A stretch of 64,000 nt of DNA from JANOZM01 sp031429355. Its GTDB lineage: Bacteria; Pseudomonadota; Gammaproteobacteria; Burkholderiales; Burkholderiaceae_E. The translations under genes were made by a program, and so were the position numbers. Below, one piece after another: positions 1 through 8,484 of the stretch (position 1 is the stretch's first letter; each line of letters begins with the position of its first letter). Below the pieces are notes generated by a model. That model was not told the origin of the DNA. It worked only from the letters and a program-made list of their open reading frames with translations, and ran no database searches. The DNA lies in assembly GCA_031429355.1 (NCBI GenBank), contig JANOZM010000021.1:247745-311744 (forward strand). Reading direction: 5' to 3'.

Positions 1-156
1 TCGTTCTGCGGCCGTCTTATCACCTAAGTGGCAACACAAGGCGTAACAGGCATCAGTTGGAACAACCGCAAGACCACCTTCACGCAAAATTTTTGCGGCT
101 TGATCGATTAATCTTTTTTGCGGATGGGTGGGATGAACTTCAAATCGCTGTGCCAT
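1..156 (-). CDS. Sua5/YciO/YrdC-family protein (N-terminal part, runs off the window)
   Basis: Only the first 52 codons are present; the frame is open to the window edge. The peptide begins MAQRFEVHPTHPQKRLIDQA and continues with a GGLAVVPTDACYAL stretch, the nucleotide-binding start of the YrdC fold (usually GGVVAYPTD.YGLG). The opening resembles the E. coli YciO subfamily more than TsaC. The family makes threonylcarbamoyl-adenylate for tRNA t6A, but the role of YciO itself is less certain. It lies 24 bp downstream of the PHP gene on the same strand, the same gene order as rnm-yciO in E. coli, which supports the call. Confidence 0.75.
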   Translation of the reverse strand, partial: MAQRFEVHPTHPQKRLIDQAAKILREGGLAVVPTDACYALCCHLGDKTAAER

Positions 157-180
157 AAATGCTTGAGATTAAATGTGCCG

Positions 181-1098
181 TTAAATTAATCGATGCCAAA
201 CGGGCACCAACCAATCGGGCAACAAAGGCAGGCGACCGAGCTCGGTATGTGATTCATCGGGCGCATGAAAATCCGAACCACGCGATGCCATTAAATCGAA
301 TCGTTTCGCTACTTCGCCAAAGCGAACATATTGGTCTTTGGTGTGGCTTCCGCAAATTACTTCAATTCCTTCACCGCCGCACTGTTTAAATTCTTCAATT
401 AACAATTCTAAAACAGCCGGCGAGAAACGATAGCGACCTGGATGCGCCATGACGGCAATTCCGCCGGCGCCTTTAATCCATTGAATAGCTTCACTTAAGC
501 TGGCCCAACGGTGTGCTACAAACCCGGGTTTGCCTTCAACTAAAAATCGTTGAAACACTTCATTAATAGAACTGCAATGCCCAGTGTTGACTAACCATCG
601 TGCAAAGTGTGTACGGCTCACTAACCCAGGGTTGCGCACATAACACAGCGCACCTTCGTACGCGTCTTGAATACCGGCACGTGCCAACCCCTTACCCATT
701 TCGACTGCGCGGGTATCGCGACCGTCACGGGTGCGCCTTAGGCCATCAACCAAAGCGGGATTTTTTTCGTCAATACCAACGCCAACAATATGAACTGTTT
801 CGCCAGCCCAAGTGACCGACACTTCAACGCCCCCTAAAAAGGGCATACCAACCTCGTTGGCGGCGGCTCTTGCTTCAGCAATACCGACGACTTCATCGTG
901 GTCGGTTAAGGCCCACAATTGCACGCCGTTTTGCGCGGCTCGCAAGGCCAGCTCACGGGGCTCTAAGGCACCATCAGACATGCAAGAGTGGCTATGCAAA
1001 TCAGCATTAATCAAGTGCGGTTCTAGGCGATTAAAAGGCAAGCCGCTTTTTGCGGAAGCCGGAGTAGCCAAGTTAGACTTCATTCCAAAATTAAACAT
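181..1098 (-). CDS. rnm: PHP-domain phosphoesterase, RNase AM / 3',5'-nucleoside bisphosphate phosphatase type
   Basis: The 305-residue protein carries the PHP metal motifs: DLHSHSCMSDG (H35, H37, D42), TDHDEV (D66-H67-D68), the GVEVS glutamate (E92), AHPGRYRF in the second half and RGSDFHAP near the C-terminus. This layout and length match YciV/RNase AM, which removes 5' nucleotides from RNA and hydrolyses pAp-type 3',5'-bisphosphates in the cytoplasm. The start at 1098 has AAGG seven bases upstream; a second Met at 1083 is possible. It sits 9 bp after the alpha/beta hydrolase gene and just before the YciO-like gene, so the three are probably co-transcribed. Confidence 0.82.
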   Translation of the reverse strand: MFNFGMKSNLATPASAKSGLPFNRLEPHLINADLHSHSCMSDGALEPRELALRAAQNGVQLWALTDHDEVVGIAEARAAANEVGMPFLGGVEVSVTWAGETVHIVGVGIDEKNPALVDGLRRTRDGRDTRAVEMGKGLARAGIQDAYEGALCYVRNPGLVSRTHFARWLVNTGHCSSINEVFQRFLVEGKPGFVAHRWASLSEAIQWIKGAGGIAVMAHPGRYRFSPAVLELLIEEFKQCGGEGIEVICGSHTKDQYVRFGEVAKRFDLMASRGSDFHAPDESHTELGRLPLLPDWLVPVWHRLI

Positions 1099-1107
1099 CG
1101 CTCGGCC

Positions 1108-2007
1108 TTATTTCAAAAAAGCTTCAATATGGGCCGCAACAACTTGCGGTTGGTCATGATGAAGCATATGCCCGGCTTGCGCTACCGTAACGGTCTTTAA
1201 CGATGCAAAGGCATTAAGGCGTTCACGATACTTTGGGCTACGCGTGAAGCGATGCCATTCATCTTGCTCTTCACTTTCAACTAACAATACGGGCGCGGTA
1301 ATGCTCCGCCAACAAGCTAAAACTTCTTCTACGCGATACAACACGGGATTCGATAGTTTATGCGCAGGATCCGCCAATAATTCGTATTGCACCGAACCGT
1401 CAGCTTGGGTTTTAGACGCCGACCAGTATTGCGCCAACCAATTCGCAAAATCCTCTTGCAGGCGCGGGTTGGTTTTACGCAAACGCGCAGCAACATCGGT
1501 TAACGATGCGTACGGGCGCAATTGAGCACCAGCTTTTAATTCATCTAACCAACGAGCATAACGGTTGGGTGCTTGGCTTGGTTTTGTATCGGGTAAACCG
1601 TAGCCCTCTAAATTAACTAAACGACGTATTTTTTCGGGCCGAATACCAGCGTACAAACAGGCTACATTGCCGCCCATACTATGCGCCACTAAATCAATTG
1701 GGGCGTCGGGGTAATAGTGATTAATGATGGCTTCTAAATCAGCCAAATAATCTGCAAACCAATAACTATCTGCGCCTGAATTACTGGTGCCACCATATCC
1801 ACGCCAATCTGGGGCAATAATCCAACGCGGCTCGGTAAAGCAGTCGACCATAAACTGAAACGATGCGGAAACATCCATCCAACCATGTAACAAAACAATG
1901 GGCGGACAATTTGGGGATTGGCTTGCGCTGCCCCATTGGCGAATTTGATACTGCAGCCCGCGAATCGGAATCAATTCGGTACGGCTTAGCTTGACGGGTT
2001 TGTACAT
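1108..2007 (-). CDS. alpha/beta-fold hydrolase
   Basis: The 299-residue protein has the oxyanion HGW motif at residues 41-43, a nucleophile elbow AHSMGGN with S110, and a C-terminal AGHMLHHDQP histidine (H280), giving a recognisable Ser-His hydrolase core. No signal peptide is seen, so it is probably cytoplasmic. Substrate cannot be read from sequence; esterases and C-C hydrolases share this pattern. It is first in a leftward set with the PHP and YciO genes and diverges from the acyl-CoA synthetase at 2074. The start codon lies directly after a GAAGGA and a TATAAT-like box, an unusual arrangement noted separately. Confidence 0.8.
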   Translation of the reverse strand: MYKPVKLSRTELIPIRGLQYQIRQWGSASQSPNCPPIVLLHGWMDVSASFQFMVDCFTEPRWIIAPDWRGYGGTSNSGADSYWFADYLADLEAIINHYYPDAPIDLVAHSMGGNVACLYAGIRPEKIRRLVNLEGYGLPDTKPSQAPNRYARWLDELKAGAQLRPYASLTDVAARLRKTNPRLQEDFANWLAQYWSASKTQADGSVQYELLADPAHKLSNPVLYRVEEVLACWRSITAPVLLVESEEQDEWHRFTRSPKYRERLNAFASLKTVTVAQAGHMLHHDQPQVVAAHIEAFLK

Positions 2008-2013
2008 TCCTTC

Positions 2014-2019
2014 ATTATA
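2014..2019 (-). promoter_or_regulatory. TATAAT-like -10 box immediately upstream of the hydrolase start
   Basis: On the minus strand TATAAT is followed by only six bases (GAAGGA) before ATG at 2007. A transcript from this box would begin at or next to the start codon. No convincing -35 hexamer was found 16-18 bp upstream, so the match may be chance. Confidence 0.3.
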
Positions 2020-2073
2020 GAAGGACTGCCGCTTTTCCGCTGTGACGAGCTGCCTTGTTTACCTAGGCTCAAA

Positions 2074-3813
2074 ATGACACCTGTACCCCTCTCCGACGCA
2101 TCCAATCCAACAATTGAACAATATGTCGCGCTGTATCAAGCGTTTCGTTGGAAAGTACCCAAACAATTTAATATCGCCACGGTTTGCAGTGATCGCTGGG
2201 CGCGCACCAACGCTAGCGCCATTATCGAAGAGCGTGACGGCTTAGCCTCACGGCATTTTAGCTATCGTGAGCTCGACCGCGCTGCAAATCGCTGTGCAAA
2301 TGGTTTGGTTGCGGCTGGCGTAAAAAAAGGGGATCGCGTTGCCATTGTTTTGCCGCAACGTTTTGAAACCGCTGTGCTGCACATTGCTTGCTACAAAACT
2401 GGCGCAGTAGCAATGCCAATGTCGGTCCTATTTGGACCCGAGGCCTTGGAATATCGTTTTAACGACAGTGGTGCAAAAATCGCATTTGTAGATGCGCAAT
2501 ATATTGAAAACACACGGGCGGTTCGAGCCCGTTGCAAAACACTAAAACAAGTCATCGTATTGGACGCGCCGCGCAACGAATTTCGCGCGACCGCTACTGC
2601 AATTGATTGGTCTGCTTGGTGGGTAAAAGGTAAGGACCAATTTGCAACCGTACGCACGCTTGCGACCGACCCTTGCGATTTAATTTACACCAGTGGAACT
2701 ACTGGCCCACCCAAGGGCGCGTTAATTCCACATAGCGCAATGATTGGTAACTTAACCGGTTTTGTGGCTTCGCAAAATTGGTTTCCAAAAGCGCGCGATG
2801 TGTTTTGGTCCCCGGCCGATTGGGCATGGACTGGCGGGCTGATGGACGCTTTATTACCTTGCCTGTATTTTGGCAAACCTATTGTGGCTTATCGCGGTCG
2901 ATTTACTGCCGAAAAAGCGCTCGACATTTTAAGCAAACACAATGTAACCAACAGCTTTATTTTTCCGACTGCCTTAAAAATGATTATGAAGGCTGTGCCC
3001 GACCCCCAAGGCGAACATAATTTATCCCTGCGCGCCTTAATGTCTGCCGGAGAATCAGTGGGCGAAACATTATTTAACTGGTGCGAACAAGGCCTTGGCG
3101 TTGCGCCCAACGAGATGTTTGGTCAAACTGAACTAAATTATGTCGTCGGCAATAGCAACGAACGTTGGCCCGCCAAACCGGGATCCATTGGGCTTGCCTA
3201 TCCGGGTCATAGCGTAGCAGTTATTGACGAGGCGGGAATTGAAGTTCCTGCTGGGACGCTAGGCGAAGTGGCCGTACATCGCAATGATATTCACGGTACG
3301 CCTGACCCGGTCTTTTTTATCGGCTATTGGAACAACCCCAAGGCAACTGCAAATAAATTTACGGGTCATTGGTGCCGTACAGGCGATTTAGCTACGCAAG
3401 ATGACCAAGGCTACTTTTGGTACGGCGGCCGCGCTGACGATATGTTTAAAGCTGCGGGTTATCGAATCGGCCCGAGTGAGATTGAAAATTGTTTGGTCAA
3501 ACATGCCGCCGTTGCCAACGCCGCCGTGGTACCTAAGCCCGATGTAGAACGGGGTGCAATTGTTAAAGCCTATATTGTTCTAACTGAAGCTTATCAAATT
3601 GAAGTTAGTAAAAGCTACAGCAATAAAAAAGAGCTCATCGAACAATTACAACAGCACGTAAGAGGCAAACTAGCGCCCTACGAATATCCCAAAGAGATTG
3701 AATTCGTAAACGAGTTACCAATGACAACTACGGGTAAAGTACAGCGCCGCATTTTACGAAATCAAGAAGAACAACGCGCAGCCGATGCAATTAATAAACT
3801 AGAAGGCAAGTAA
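2074..3813 (+). CDS. AMP-forming acyl-CoA synthetase (acetyl/medium-chain type)
   Basis: This 579-residue member of the ANL superfamily activates a carboxylic acid with ATP and CoA. The phosphate-binding A3 loop YTSGTTGPPKGA is near residues 206-217. A FWSPADWAWTGG stretch resembles acetyl-CoA and medium-chain acyl-CoA synthetases. The A8 hinge region (YFWYGGRADDMFKAAGYRIGPSEIE) and the C-terminal catalytic lysine in TTGKVQRRILR are present. It lacks the long N-terminal region of classical Acs (about 650 residues), so it is closer to the medium-chain or propionate/benzoate-like group. The gamma-carbonic anhydrase gene follows after 3 bp, suggesting co-transcription. Acid specificity is not resolvable. 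Confidence 0.88.
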   Translation: MTPVPLSDASNPTIEQYVALYQAFRWKVPKQFNIATVCSDRWARTNASAIIEERDGLASRHFSYRELDRAANRCANGLVAAGVKKGDRVAIVLPQRFETAVLHIACYKTGAVAMPMSVLFGPEALEYRFNDSGAKIAFVDAQYIENTRAVRARCKTLKQVIVLDAPRNEFRATATAIDWSAWWVKGKDQFATVRTLATDPCDLIYTSGTTGPPKGALIPHSAMIGNLTGFVASQNWFPKARDVFWSPADWAWTGGLMDALLPCLYFGKPIVAYRGRFTAEKALDILSKHNVTNSFIFPTALKMIMKAVPDPQGEHNLSLRALMSAGESVGETLFNWCEQGLGVAPNEMFGQTELNYVVGNSNERWPAKPGSIGLAYPGHSVAVIDEAGIEVPAGTLGEVAVHRNDIHGTPDPVFFIGYWNNPKATANKFTGHWCRTGDLATQDDQGYFWYGGRADDMFKAAGYRIGPSEIENCLVKHAAVANAAVVPKPDVERGAIVKAYIVLTEAYQIEVSKSYSNKKELIEQLQQHVRGKLAPYEYPKEIEFVNELPMTTTGKVQRRILRNQEEQRAADAINKLEGK

Positions 3814-3816
3814 AGC

Positions 3817-4368
3817 ATGAGTATTTATTCTATTCAAACTAGCACCCTTGAAAGCACTGGGACCTTAAGCCCAATTATTGACGCTAGCGCATGGGTTGCA
3901 CCTGGCGCGCATGTGTTGGGCCAAGTCAACTTAATGGCCAATTCAAGCGTGTGGTTTGGTGCGGTTATTCGGGCCGACAATGAACCCATTACCGTGGGTG
4001 CGAATAGCAACATTCAAGAAGGTGCGGTGTTGCATGTAGACCCAGCTTGTCGACTAACTATTGGCGAAAACGTCACTGTCGGCCATCAAGCCATGCTGCA
4101 CGGCTGCACTATTGGAGACGGTAGTTTGATCGGTATTCAAGCCGTCATTTTAAATCGCGTCGTTATCGGCAAACACTGCTTAATTGGTGCCGGAAGTTTA
4201 ATTCCCGAGGGGAAAATTATTCCTGACCGAAGTTTAGTAATGGGCACACCGGGCAAAGTGATTCGCCAGTTAGACGATGACGAAGTTGCTAAACTAGCGG
4301 CTAGTGCTGCTAATTATGTGGAGCGAGCGCGGCGCTTTAAGACTGACCTCAAGATTGTCTCGCCTTAA
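3817..4368 (+). CDS. gamma-carbonic anhydrase family protein (left-handed beta-helix)
   Basis: The 183 residues carry repeated hexapeptides of the bacterial-transferase (LbH) fold, from about residue 20 to 150. The three metal histidines expected for the gamma class are present as H73 (VLHVD), H90 and H95 (GHQAMLHGC). The family is trimeric; some members are carbonic anhydrases while others (YrdA/PaaY-like) may act as thioesterases or have unknown roles. The start is 3 bp after the acyl-CoA synthetase stop, with AGAAGG inside the end of that gene as a likely ribosome binding site. The linkage to a CoA ligase fits a PaaY-like role, but this is inference. Confidence 0.85.
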   Translation: MSIYSIQTSTLESTGTLSPIIDASAWVAPGAHVLGQVNLMANSSVWFGAVIRADNEPITVGANSNIQEGAVLHVDPACRLTIGENVTVGHQAMLHGCTIGDGSLIGIQAVILNRVVIGKHCLIGAGSLIPEGKIIPDRSLVMGTPGKVIRQLDDDEVAKLAASAANYVERARRFKTDLKIVSP

Positions 4369-4441
4369 AAAAACATCAAGCTTTCAAAGTGCCATTACTT
4401 TGTAAATTATTTATATTCAAGTTAAAAAATGTTTGGGTTAA

Positions 4442-5419
4442 ATGTCTGATTCTTTAAAACGCTGGTTGTTAGCCGGCTCACGCGTTCGTGGCAGCATTGT
4501 TAGTATGGATGCAAGTTGGAAACAAATTGTGGTTCGTCATTCTGTCAACGATGCCGAACATCAAAACGGGCCTGTGCTTAGTGCCTTAGGCGAAATGTCG
4601 GCTGCGGGTTTATTGCTGGCCGCTAGTATTAAATTTGACGGTTTTTTAACCTTGCAAATTCAAGGCGACGGCCCAATTGCATTAATGGTGGTCGATTGCG
4701 AACCCGATGGTGCATTCCGCGCGACCTTTCGCAAACGCGAGCACAGCAATATTGCCGCCGATGCCAACCTGCATAGTCTTGTCAACCAGCGTGGCAAGGG
4801 GCGATTTGTAGTTACGCTTGCACCACGCGACAAACATCAACAACCCTATCAAGGTATTGTGGCCTTTGAGGGCGAGACCGTTGCGCAATTGCTAGAGGCT
4901 TATATGGAGCGATCCGAGCAATTAGAAACTAGATTATGGTTAGCGGCCTCGGGCGATCGCGCCGTTGGGTTGTTGTTACAACAAATGCCTGCCGAGGGTG
5001 GACATGGAGCTGGAACAGACTTGGTAGATGCGAAAAACCCAGTTTCTGCTGATGAAATATCTTGGGAACACATGGTGCAATTAGCCGACACAATTACCAA
5101 AGACGAACTGTTAAACACCGATTCACAAACCGTCATGCGACGGTTGTTTTGGCAAGAGGATTTGTTAGGAATTGACGAGCGCGTTTGCCAATTTAGATGC
5201 CAGTGCAGTCGGCATAAAGTGGCTTCGATGCTGCAAATGCTAGGCAAAGCCGAAGTAGATAGTATTGTTTCCGAGCAAAGCGAAGTCGGCGTCAATTGCG
5301 AATACTGCAATACCGCGTATAAATTTGATGCAGTCGATGCTGCGGCTTTATTTACTAGCGACGGAACCGCCGTCAATTTAACCGAGTTAGAAAGCCAACC
5401 GCCAGTGCCGCTTCAATGA
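4442..5419 (+). CDS. hslO: Hsp33 redox-regulated molecular chaperone
   Basis: The 325-residue protein has the Hsp33 N-terminal domain and the diagnostic C-terminal zinc switch C253-x-C255-x30-C286-x2-C289, which releases zinc and forms disulfides under oxidative stress to activate holdase activity in the cytoplasm. The family is usually 290-300 residues; extra length lies mainly in the linker before the zinc site. A 73-bp gap separates it from the carbonic anhydrase gene, with a TATATT about 25 bp upstream of the start. It converges on ftsB across a repeat-rich spacer. Confidence 0.93.
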   Translation: MSDSLKRWLLAGSRVRGSIVSMDASWKQIVVRHSVNDAEHQNGPVLSALGEMSAAGLLLAASIKFDGFLTLQIQGDGPIALMVVDCEPDGAFRATFRKREHSNIAADANLHSLVNQRGKGRFVVTLAPRDKHQQPYQGIVAFEGETVAQLLEAYMERSEQLETRLWLAASGDRAVGLLLQQMPAEGGHGAGTDLVDAKNPVSADEISWEHMVQLADTITKDELLNTDSQTVMRRLFWQEDLLGIDERVCQFRCQCSRHKVASMLQMLGKAEVDSIVSEQSEVGVNCEYCNTAYKFDAVDAAALFTSDGTAVNLTELESQPPVPLQ

Positions 5420-5473
5420 TAAACAGCGCTCTTGCAATTTAATTTGCAGTTGGCGATCAGAGCAGGGGTTGCA

Positions 5474-5575
5474 ACTGAGCTTATTACTGAGCTTATTACT
5501 GAGCTTGTTACTGAGCCGCCGTTTAAACTTGGGTTTACTACCCAGCCGCCGTTTAAGGCTGGGTTTTACTAGGGG
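5474..5575. repeat. 12-bp and 30-bp tandem repeats between hslO and the end of ftsB
   Basis: Three full 12-bp units (ACTGAGCTTATT, the last ACTGAGCTTGTT) and a partial fourth run from 5474 to 5516. They flow into a 30-bp period: AGCCGCCGTTTAA occurs at 5514-5526 and again at 5544-5556, each followed by a similar GGGTTT.ACTA stretch. The second 30-bp copy includes the ftsB stop codon and its last codons (SKTQP). It looks like slippage-type duplication at the gene end. Confidence 0.85.
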
Positions 5576-5912
5576 TTGCTGGACCAACAGCGGGTTTAGT
5601 AGCCGCTTTTGTGGCGGCGTTCCCGCCAATAATACTGACGAAAATTTCATCGGCCTGAATTAAGTCGAGCTCATTGCGAGCCCGCTCTTCAATAGCGGCT
5701 AAGCCGGTTTTTAAATCAGCTACTTCGCCTGCGAGCGCTTGGTTGCGAGCGCCCAATTTACCGTTGACTACTTGCTGCTCTTTTAGTGCGCCATCGAGGT
5801 GGCGAACTTTCATCCAACCACCTTTGCCAAACCACAGCGGCCACTGAATAGCCACCACCAGTGCGATAAGCACTAGTGTGGACCATTGGAAGGAGCGAAG
5901 ATTACTTAACAT
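5553..5912 (-). CDS. ftsB: cell division protein FtsB
   Basis: A 119-residue single-pass inner-membrane protein: transmembrane helix at about residues 12-30, then a coiled coil (about 35-78) with the family's NxxLxxEVxDLKxGxxAIEERARxELxxI pattern. FtsB binds FtsL and FtsQ in the divisome. The C-terminal 30 residues are an Ala/Pro/Thr-rich tail, and the very end lies in a duplicated 30-bp repeat, so the tail length may vary between strains. Position directly downstream of eno matches many proteobacteria. Confidence 0.92.
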   Translation of the reverse strand: MLSNLRSFQWSTLVLIALVVAIQWPLWFGKGGWMKVRHLDGALKEQQVVNGKLGARNQALAGEVADLKTGLAAIEERARNELDLIQADEIFVSIIGGNAATKAATKPAVGPATPSKTQP

Positions 5913-6009
5913 TTTTGTAACAATAACGATGGATCAGTGTTCGGTCAAGCTAAGGAAATAGCGCAAAACGATTTACTTGTTTTGCACGTGTGTTTAATTA
6001 GGCGGCTAA

Positions 6010-7293
6010 TCAACGCAAATTGTAAAACGCTTTGCGACCAGGGTAATGCGCAACGTCTCCCAAGTCTTCTTCAATGCGCAACAATTGGTTGTACTTTGCC
6101 GTACGATCAGAACGCGACATTGAGCCAGTTTTAATTTGCAATGCGTTTGTCGCAACAGCGATATCCGCAATAGTCGTGTCTTCAGTCTCGCCAGAGCGAT
6201 GCGAAATTACAGAAGTGTAATTAGCCCGCTTGGCCATTTCGATGGCTGCAAACGTTTCGGTTAGCGTACCGATTTGATTAATTTTAATCAAAATCGAATT
6301 AGCAACACCTTCGTCGATACCGCGTTGCAAAATTTTAGTATTGGTTACAAACAAGTCGTCGCCAACCAGCTGAATTTTGTCGCCCAACACGTCCGTCAGT
6401 AACCTCCAGCCATCCCAATCGTTTTCTGACATGCCATCTTCGATGGAAATTATCGGGTACTTATCGCACCAGCTAGACAACATATGGGTTAACTCGGCTG
6501 GCGTTAGCACTAGGCCCTCGCCTTCCAAATGATACTTACCATCTTTGTAAAACTCGGTGCTGGCGCAATCTAAGCCCAACACAATTTGCTCGCCCGGAAT
6601 GTAGCCCGCTTTTTCGATGGCTTGCAAAATCAATTGAATCGCGGCCTCGTGGTTAGCAACCGTGGGCGCAAATCCACCCTCATCACCAACCGCAGTTGAC
6701 ATGCCTTTATCGTGCAAAATTTTCTTTAGTGCATGGAACACTTCGGAGCCGTAACGCAAGGCTTCGCGGAAGGTGGGTGCACCAATAGGCAAAATCATGA
6801 ATTCTTGGATATCAAGATTATTATTGGCGTGTGCACCGCCATTGATAACATTCATCATCGGCACTGGCATCGACATTGCGCCCGATCCACCAAAATATCG
6901 ATACAAGGGCAGACCAGTTTCTTCAGAGGCTGCACGGGCGACCGCCATTGAAACGGCGAGCATTGCATTCGCGCCTAAATTGCCTTTATTTTCGGTGCCG
7001 TCAAGGTCGATCAACATGCGATCGATATAAGTTTGCTCCGACGCATCTAAACCCATAAGGGCTTCAGAAATTTCGGTATTAATATTTTCAACCGCTTTTA
7101 AAACGCCCTTACCTAAATAGCGTTTTGGGTCGCCATCGCGCAACTCAATCGCTTCGCGTGAACCCGTTGAGGCACCGCTAGGTACCGCAGCGCGTCCCAT
7201 TGTGCCCGATTCAAGCAACACATCACATTCGACCGTGGGGTTACCACGAGAATCAATTACTTCACGTCCAACGATATCTACAATAGCGCTCAT
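6010..7293 (-). CDS. eno: enolase (phosphopyruvate hydratase)
   Basis: The 427-residue protein is full length and matches enolase throughout: N-terminal SRGNPTVECDV and PSGASTG, the catalytic region VGDEGGFAP, metal ligands in LGLDCAST, ISIEDGMSENDWDG and LVGDDLFVTN, and C-terminal SHRSGETEDT. It interconverts 2-phosphoglycerate and phosphoenolpyruvate in glycolysis/gluconeogenesis. The start overlaps the DUF1330 stop by 4 bp, so translation is probably coupled. FtsB follows about 97 bp downstream. Confidence 0.98.
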   Translation of the reverse strand: MSAIVDIVGREVIDSRGNPTVECDVLLESGTMGRAAVPSGASTGSREAIELRDGDPKRYLGKGVLKAVENINTEISEALMGLDASEQTYIDRMLIDLDGTENKGNLGANAMLAVSMAVARAASEETGLPLYRYFGGSGAMSMPVPMMNVINGGAHANNNLDIQEFMILPIGAPTFREALRYGSEVFHALKKILHDKGMSTAVGDEGGFAPTVANHEAAIQLILQAIEKAGYIPGEQIVLGLDCASTEFYKDGKYHLEGEGLVLTPAELTHMLSSWCDKYPIISIEDGMSENDWDGWRLLTDVLGDKIQLVGDDLFVTNTKILQRGIDEGVANSILIKINQIGTLTETFAAIEMAKRANYTSVISHRSGETEDTTIADIAVATNALQIKTGSMSRSDRTAKYNQLLRIEEDLGDVAHYPGRKAFYNLR

Positions 7294-7586
7294 TGCGGCA
7301 ACCCTTCAACAATAACGGCATTAAAAAATTCAGTAGCCCCTTCACGCTTTGCGCGGGCGGCTTTATACAATTCGGAATCATAAAACGCTTTAGCGCCTTC
7401 GTAGCTTGGAAACTCTACAAGCACCACACGATTTGGATTCCAGTTACCTTCAAGTACAGTGGTTTGACCACCCCGTGCGATAAATTTTCCACCAGCAGCG
7501 GCAATGGCCGCTGGCGATAACGCACGGTAGCCTGCGTATTGCTCATCGTTTATGACTTTTGCATCGACAATCATGTAGGCAGGCAT
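7290..7586 (-). CDS. DUF1330 domain protein
   Basis: A 98-residue protein that matches DUF1330 (ferredoxin-like alpha+beta fold, related to dimeric alpha-beta barrel proteins): opening MPAYMIVDAKVIND, central GGKFIARGG, VVLVEFPSYEGAKAFYDS and the ending. No enzymatic role is established for the family. It sits between kdsA and eno, as in many Burkholderiales, and overlaps eno by 4 bp. Confidence 0.88.
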   Translation of the reverse strand: MPAYMIVDAKVINDEQYAGYRALSPAAIAAAGGKFIARGGQTTVLEGNWNPNRVVLVEFPSYEGAKAFYDSELYKAARAKREGATEFFNAVIVEGLPQ

Positions 7587-7621
7587 GAGGTACTTTCTAG
7601 TTAAAGTATTTTTTCTACAAC

Positions 7622-8476
7622 TTAATTTAGATTATTTTCGGCAAAGCTATGTGCTTTAGTAGCCGCATCTAAGGCTTTAAGCGTAATGAGTAACTGCTCC
7701 ATTTTTGGTAAGGGCCAAGCATTAGGACCATCGGACCAAGCCTTACTCGGGTCGGGATGTGTTTCCATAAACAGGCCAGCGACACCCACTGCAATCGCGG
7801 CACGCGCCAACACCGGAACATGCTCACGCTGTCCGCCAGAAGCAGTGCCCTGCCCGCCCGGCAATTGCACCGAATGCGTTGCATCAAATACGACCGGGCA
7901 ACCCGTTTCGCGCATAATTGCCAACGAACGCATGTCCGACACCAAATTGTTATAGCCAAACGAAGCACCGCGCTCGCACACCATAATATGGTCGCCAGCA
8001 AGGCCAATTTCTTGCGCTGCTTCGCGCGCTTTATCCACCACGTTTTTCATATCGGAAGGCGCCAAAAACTGACCCTTTTTAATATTGACGGGCTTACCAG
8101 CTTGCGCCACCGCCCGAATAAAATCGGTTTGCCGACACAAAAACGCTGGAGTTTGCAGCACATCAACTACAAGCGAAACTGGTGCAATTTGATCAACCTC
8201 ATGGATGTCAGTTAACACCGGCACATTTAAGGCAGCACGGACATCGGCCAAAATAGCGAGCCCCGCGTCCATGCCGGGGCCACGAGCGGTTTTACCCGAG
8301 CTACGGTTAGCTTTATCAAACGACGATTTGTAAATAAACGGAATACCTAAACGCGTGGTAATTTCTTTAAGCTTGCCCGCAGTATCAAACGCCATGTCGC
8401 GCGATTCAATTACGCAAGGGCCCGCAATAAGAAAAAACGGATGCTGTAAACCAACATCAAATCCGGCAAGTTTCAT
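7622..8476 (-). CDS. kdsA: 3-deoxy-D-manno-octulosonate-8-phosphate synthase
   Basis: The 284-residue enzyme condenses phosphoenolpyruvate with arabinose-5-phosphate to KDO-8-phosphate for lipid A/LPS core. Visible motifs are AGPCVIES, YKSSFDKANRSS, GPGMDAGL, PVLTDIHE, KKGQFLAP and METHPDPSKAWSDGPNAWPL. Cysteine in AGPC marks the metal-dependent class (the E. coli-type metal-free class has Asn here). It begins 8 bp after the pyrG stop. Confidence 0.97.
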   Translation of the reverse strand: MKLAGFDVGLQHPFFLIAGPCVIESRDMAFDTAGKLKEITTRLGIPFIYKSSFDKANRSSGKTARGPGMDAGLAILADVRAALNVPVLTDIHEVDQIAPVSLVVDVLQTPAFLCRQTDFIRAVAQAGKPVNIKKGQFLAPSDMKNVVDKAREAAQEIGLAGDHIMVCERGASFGYNNLVSDMRSLAIMRETGCPVVFDATHSVQLPGGQGTASGGQREHVPVLARAAIAVGVAGLFMETHPDPSKAWSDGPNAWPLPKMEQLLITLKALDAATKAHSFAENNLN

Positions 8477-8484
8477 CGTTTAAA

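Noticed and set aside
5474..5575. CRISPR array
   Set aside because: Units are contiguous with no unique spacers and no cas gene is present. The same applies to the other tandem arrays.
5387..5650. Minus-strand frame with KLSNKLSNKLSN repeats overlapping ftsB
   Set aside because: Frame is a shadow of hslO/ftsB ends and the 12-bp repeat; ftsB in another frame has clear family match.
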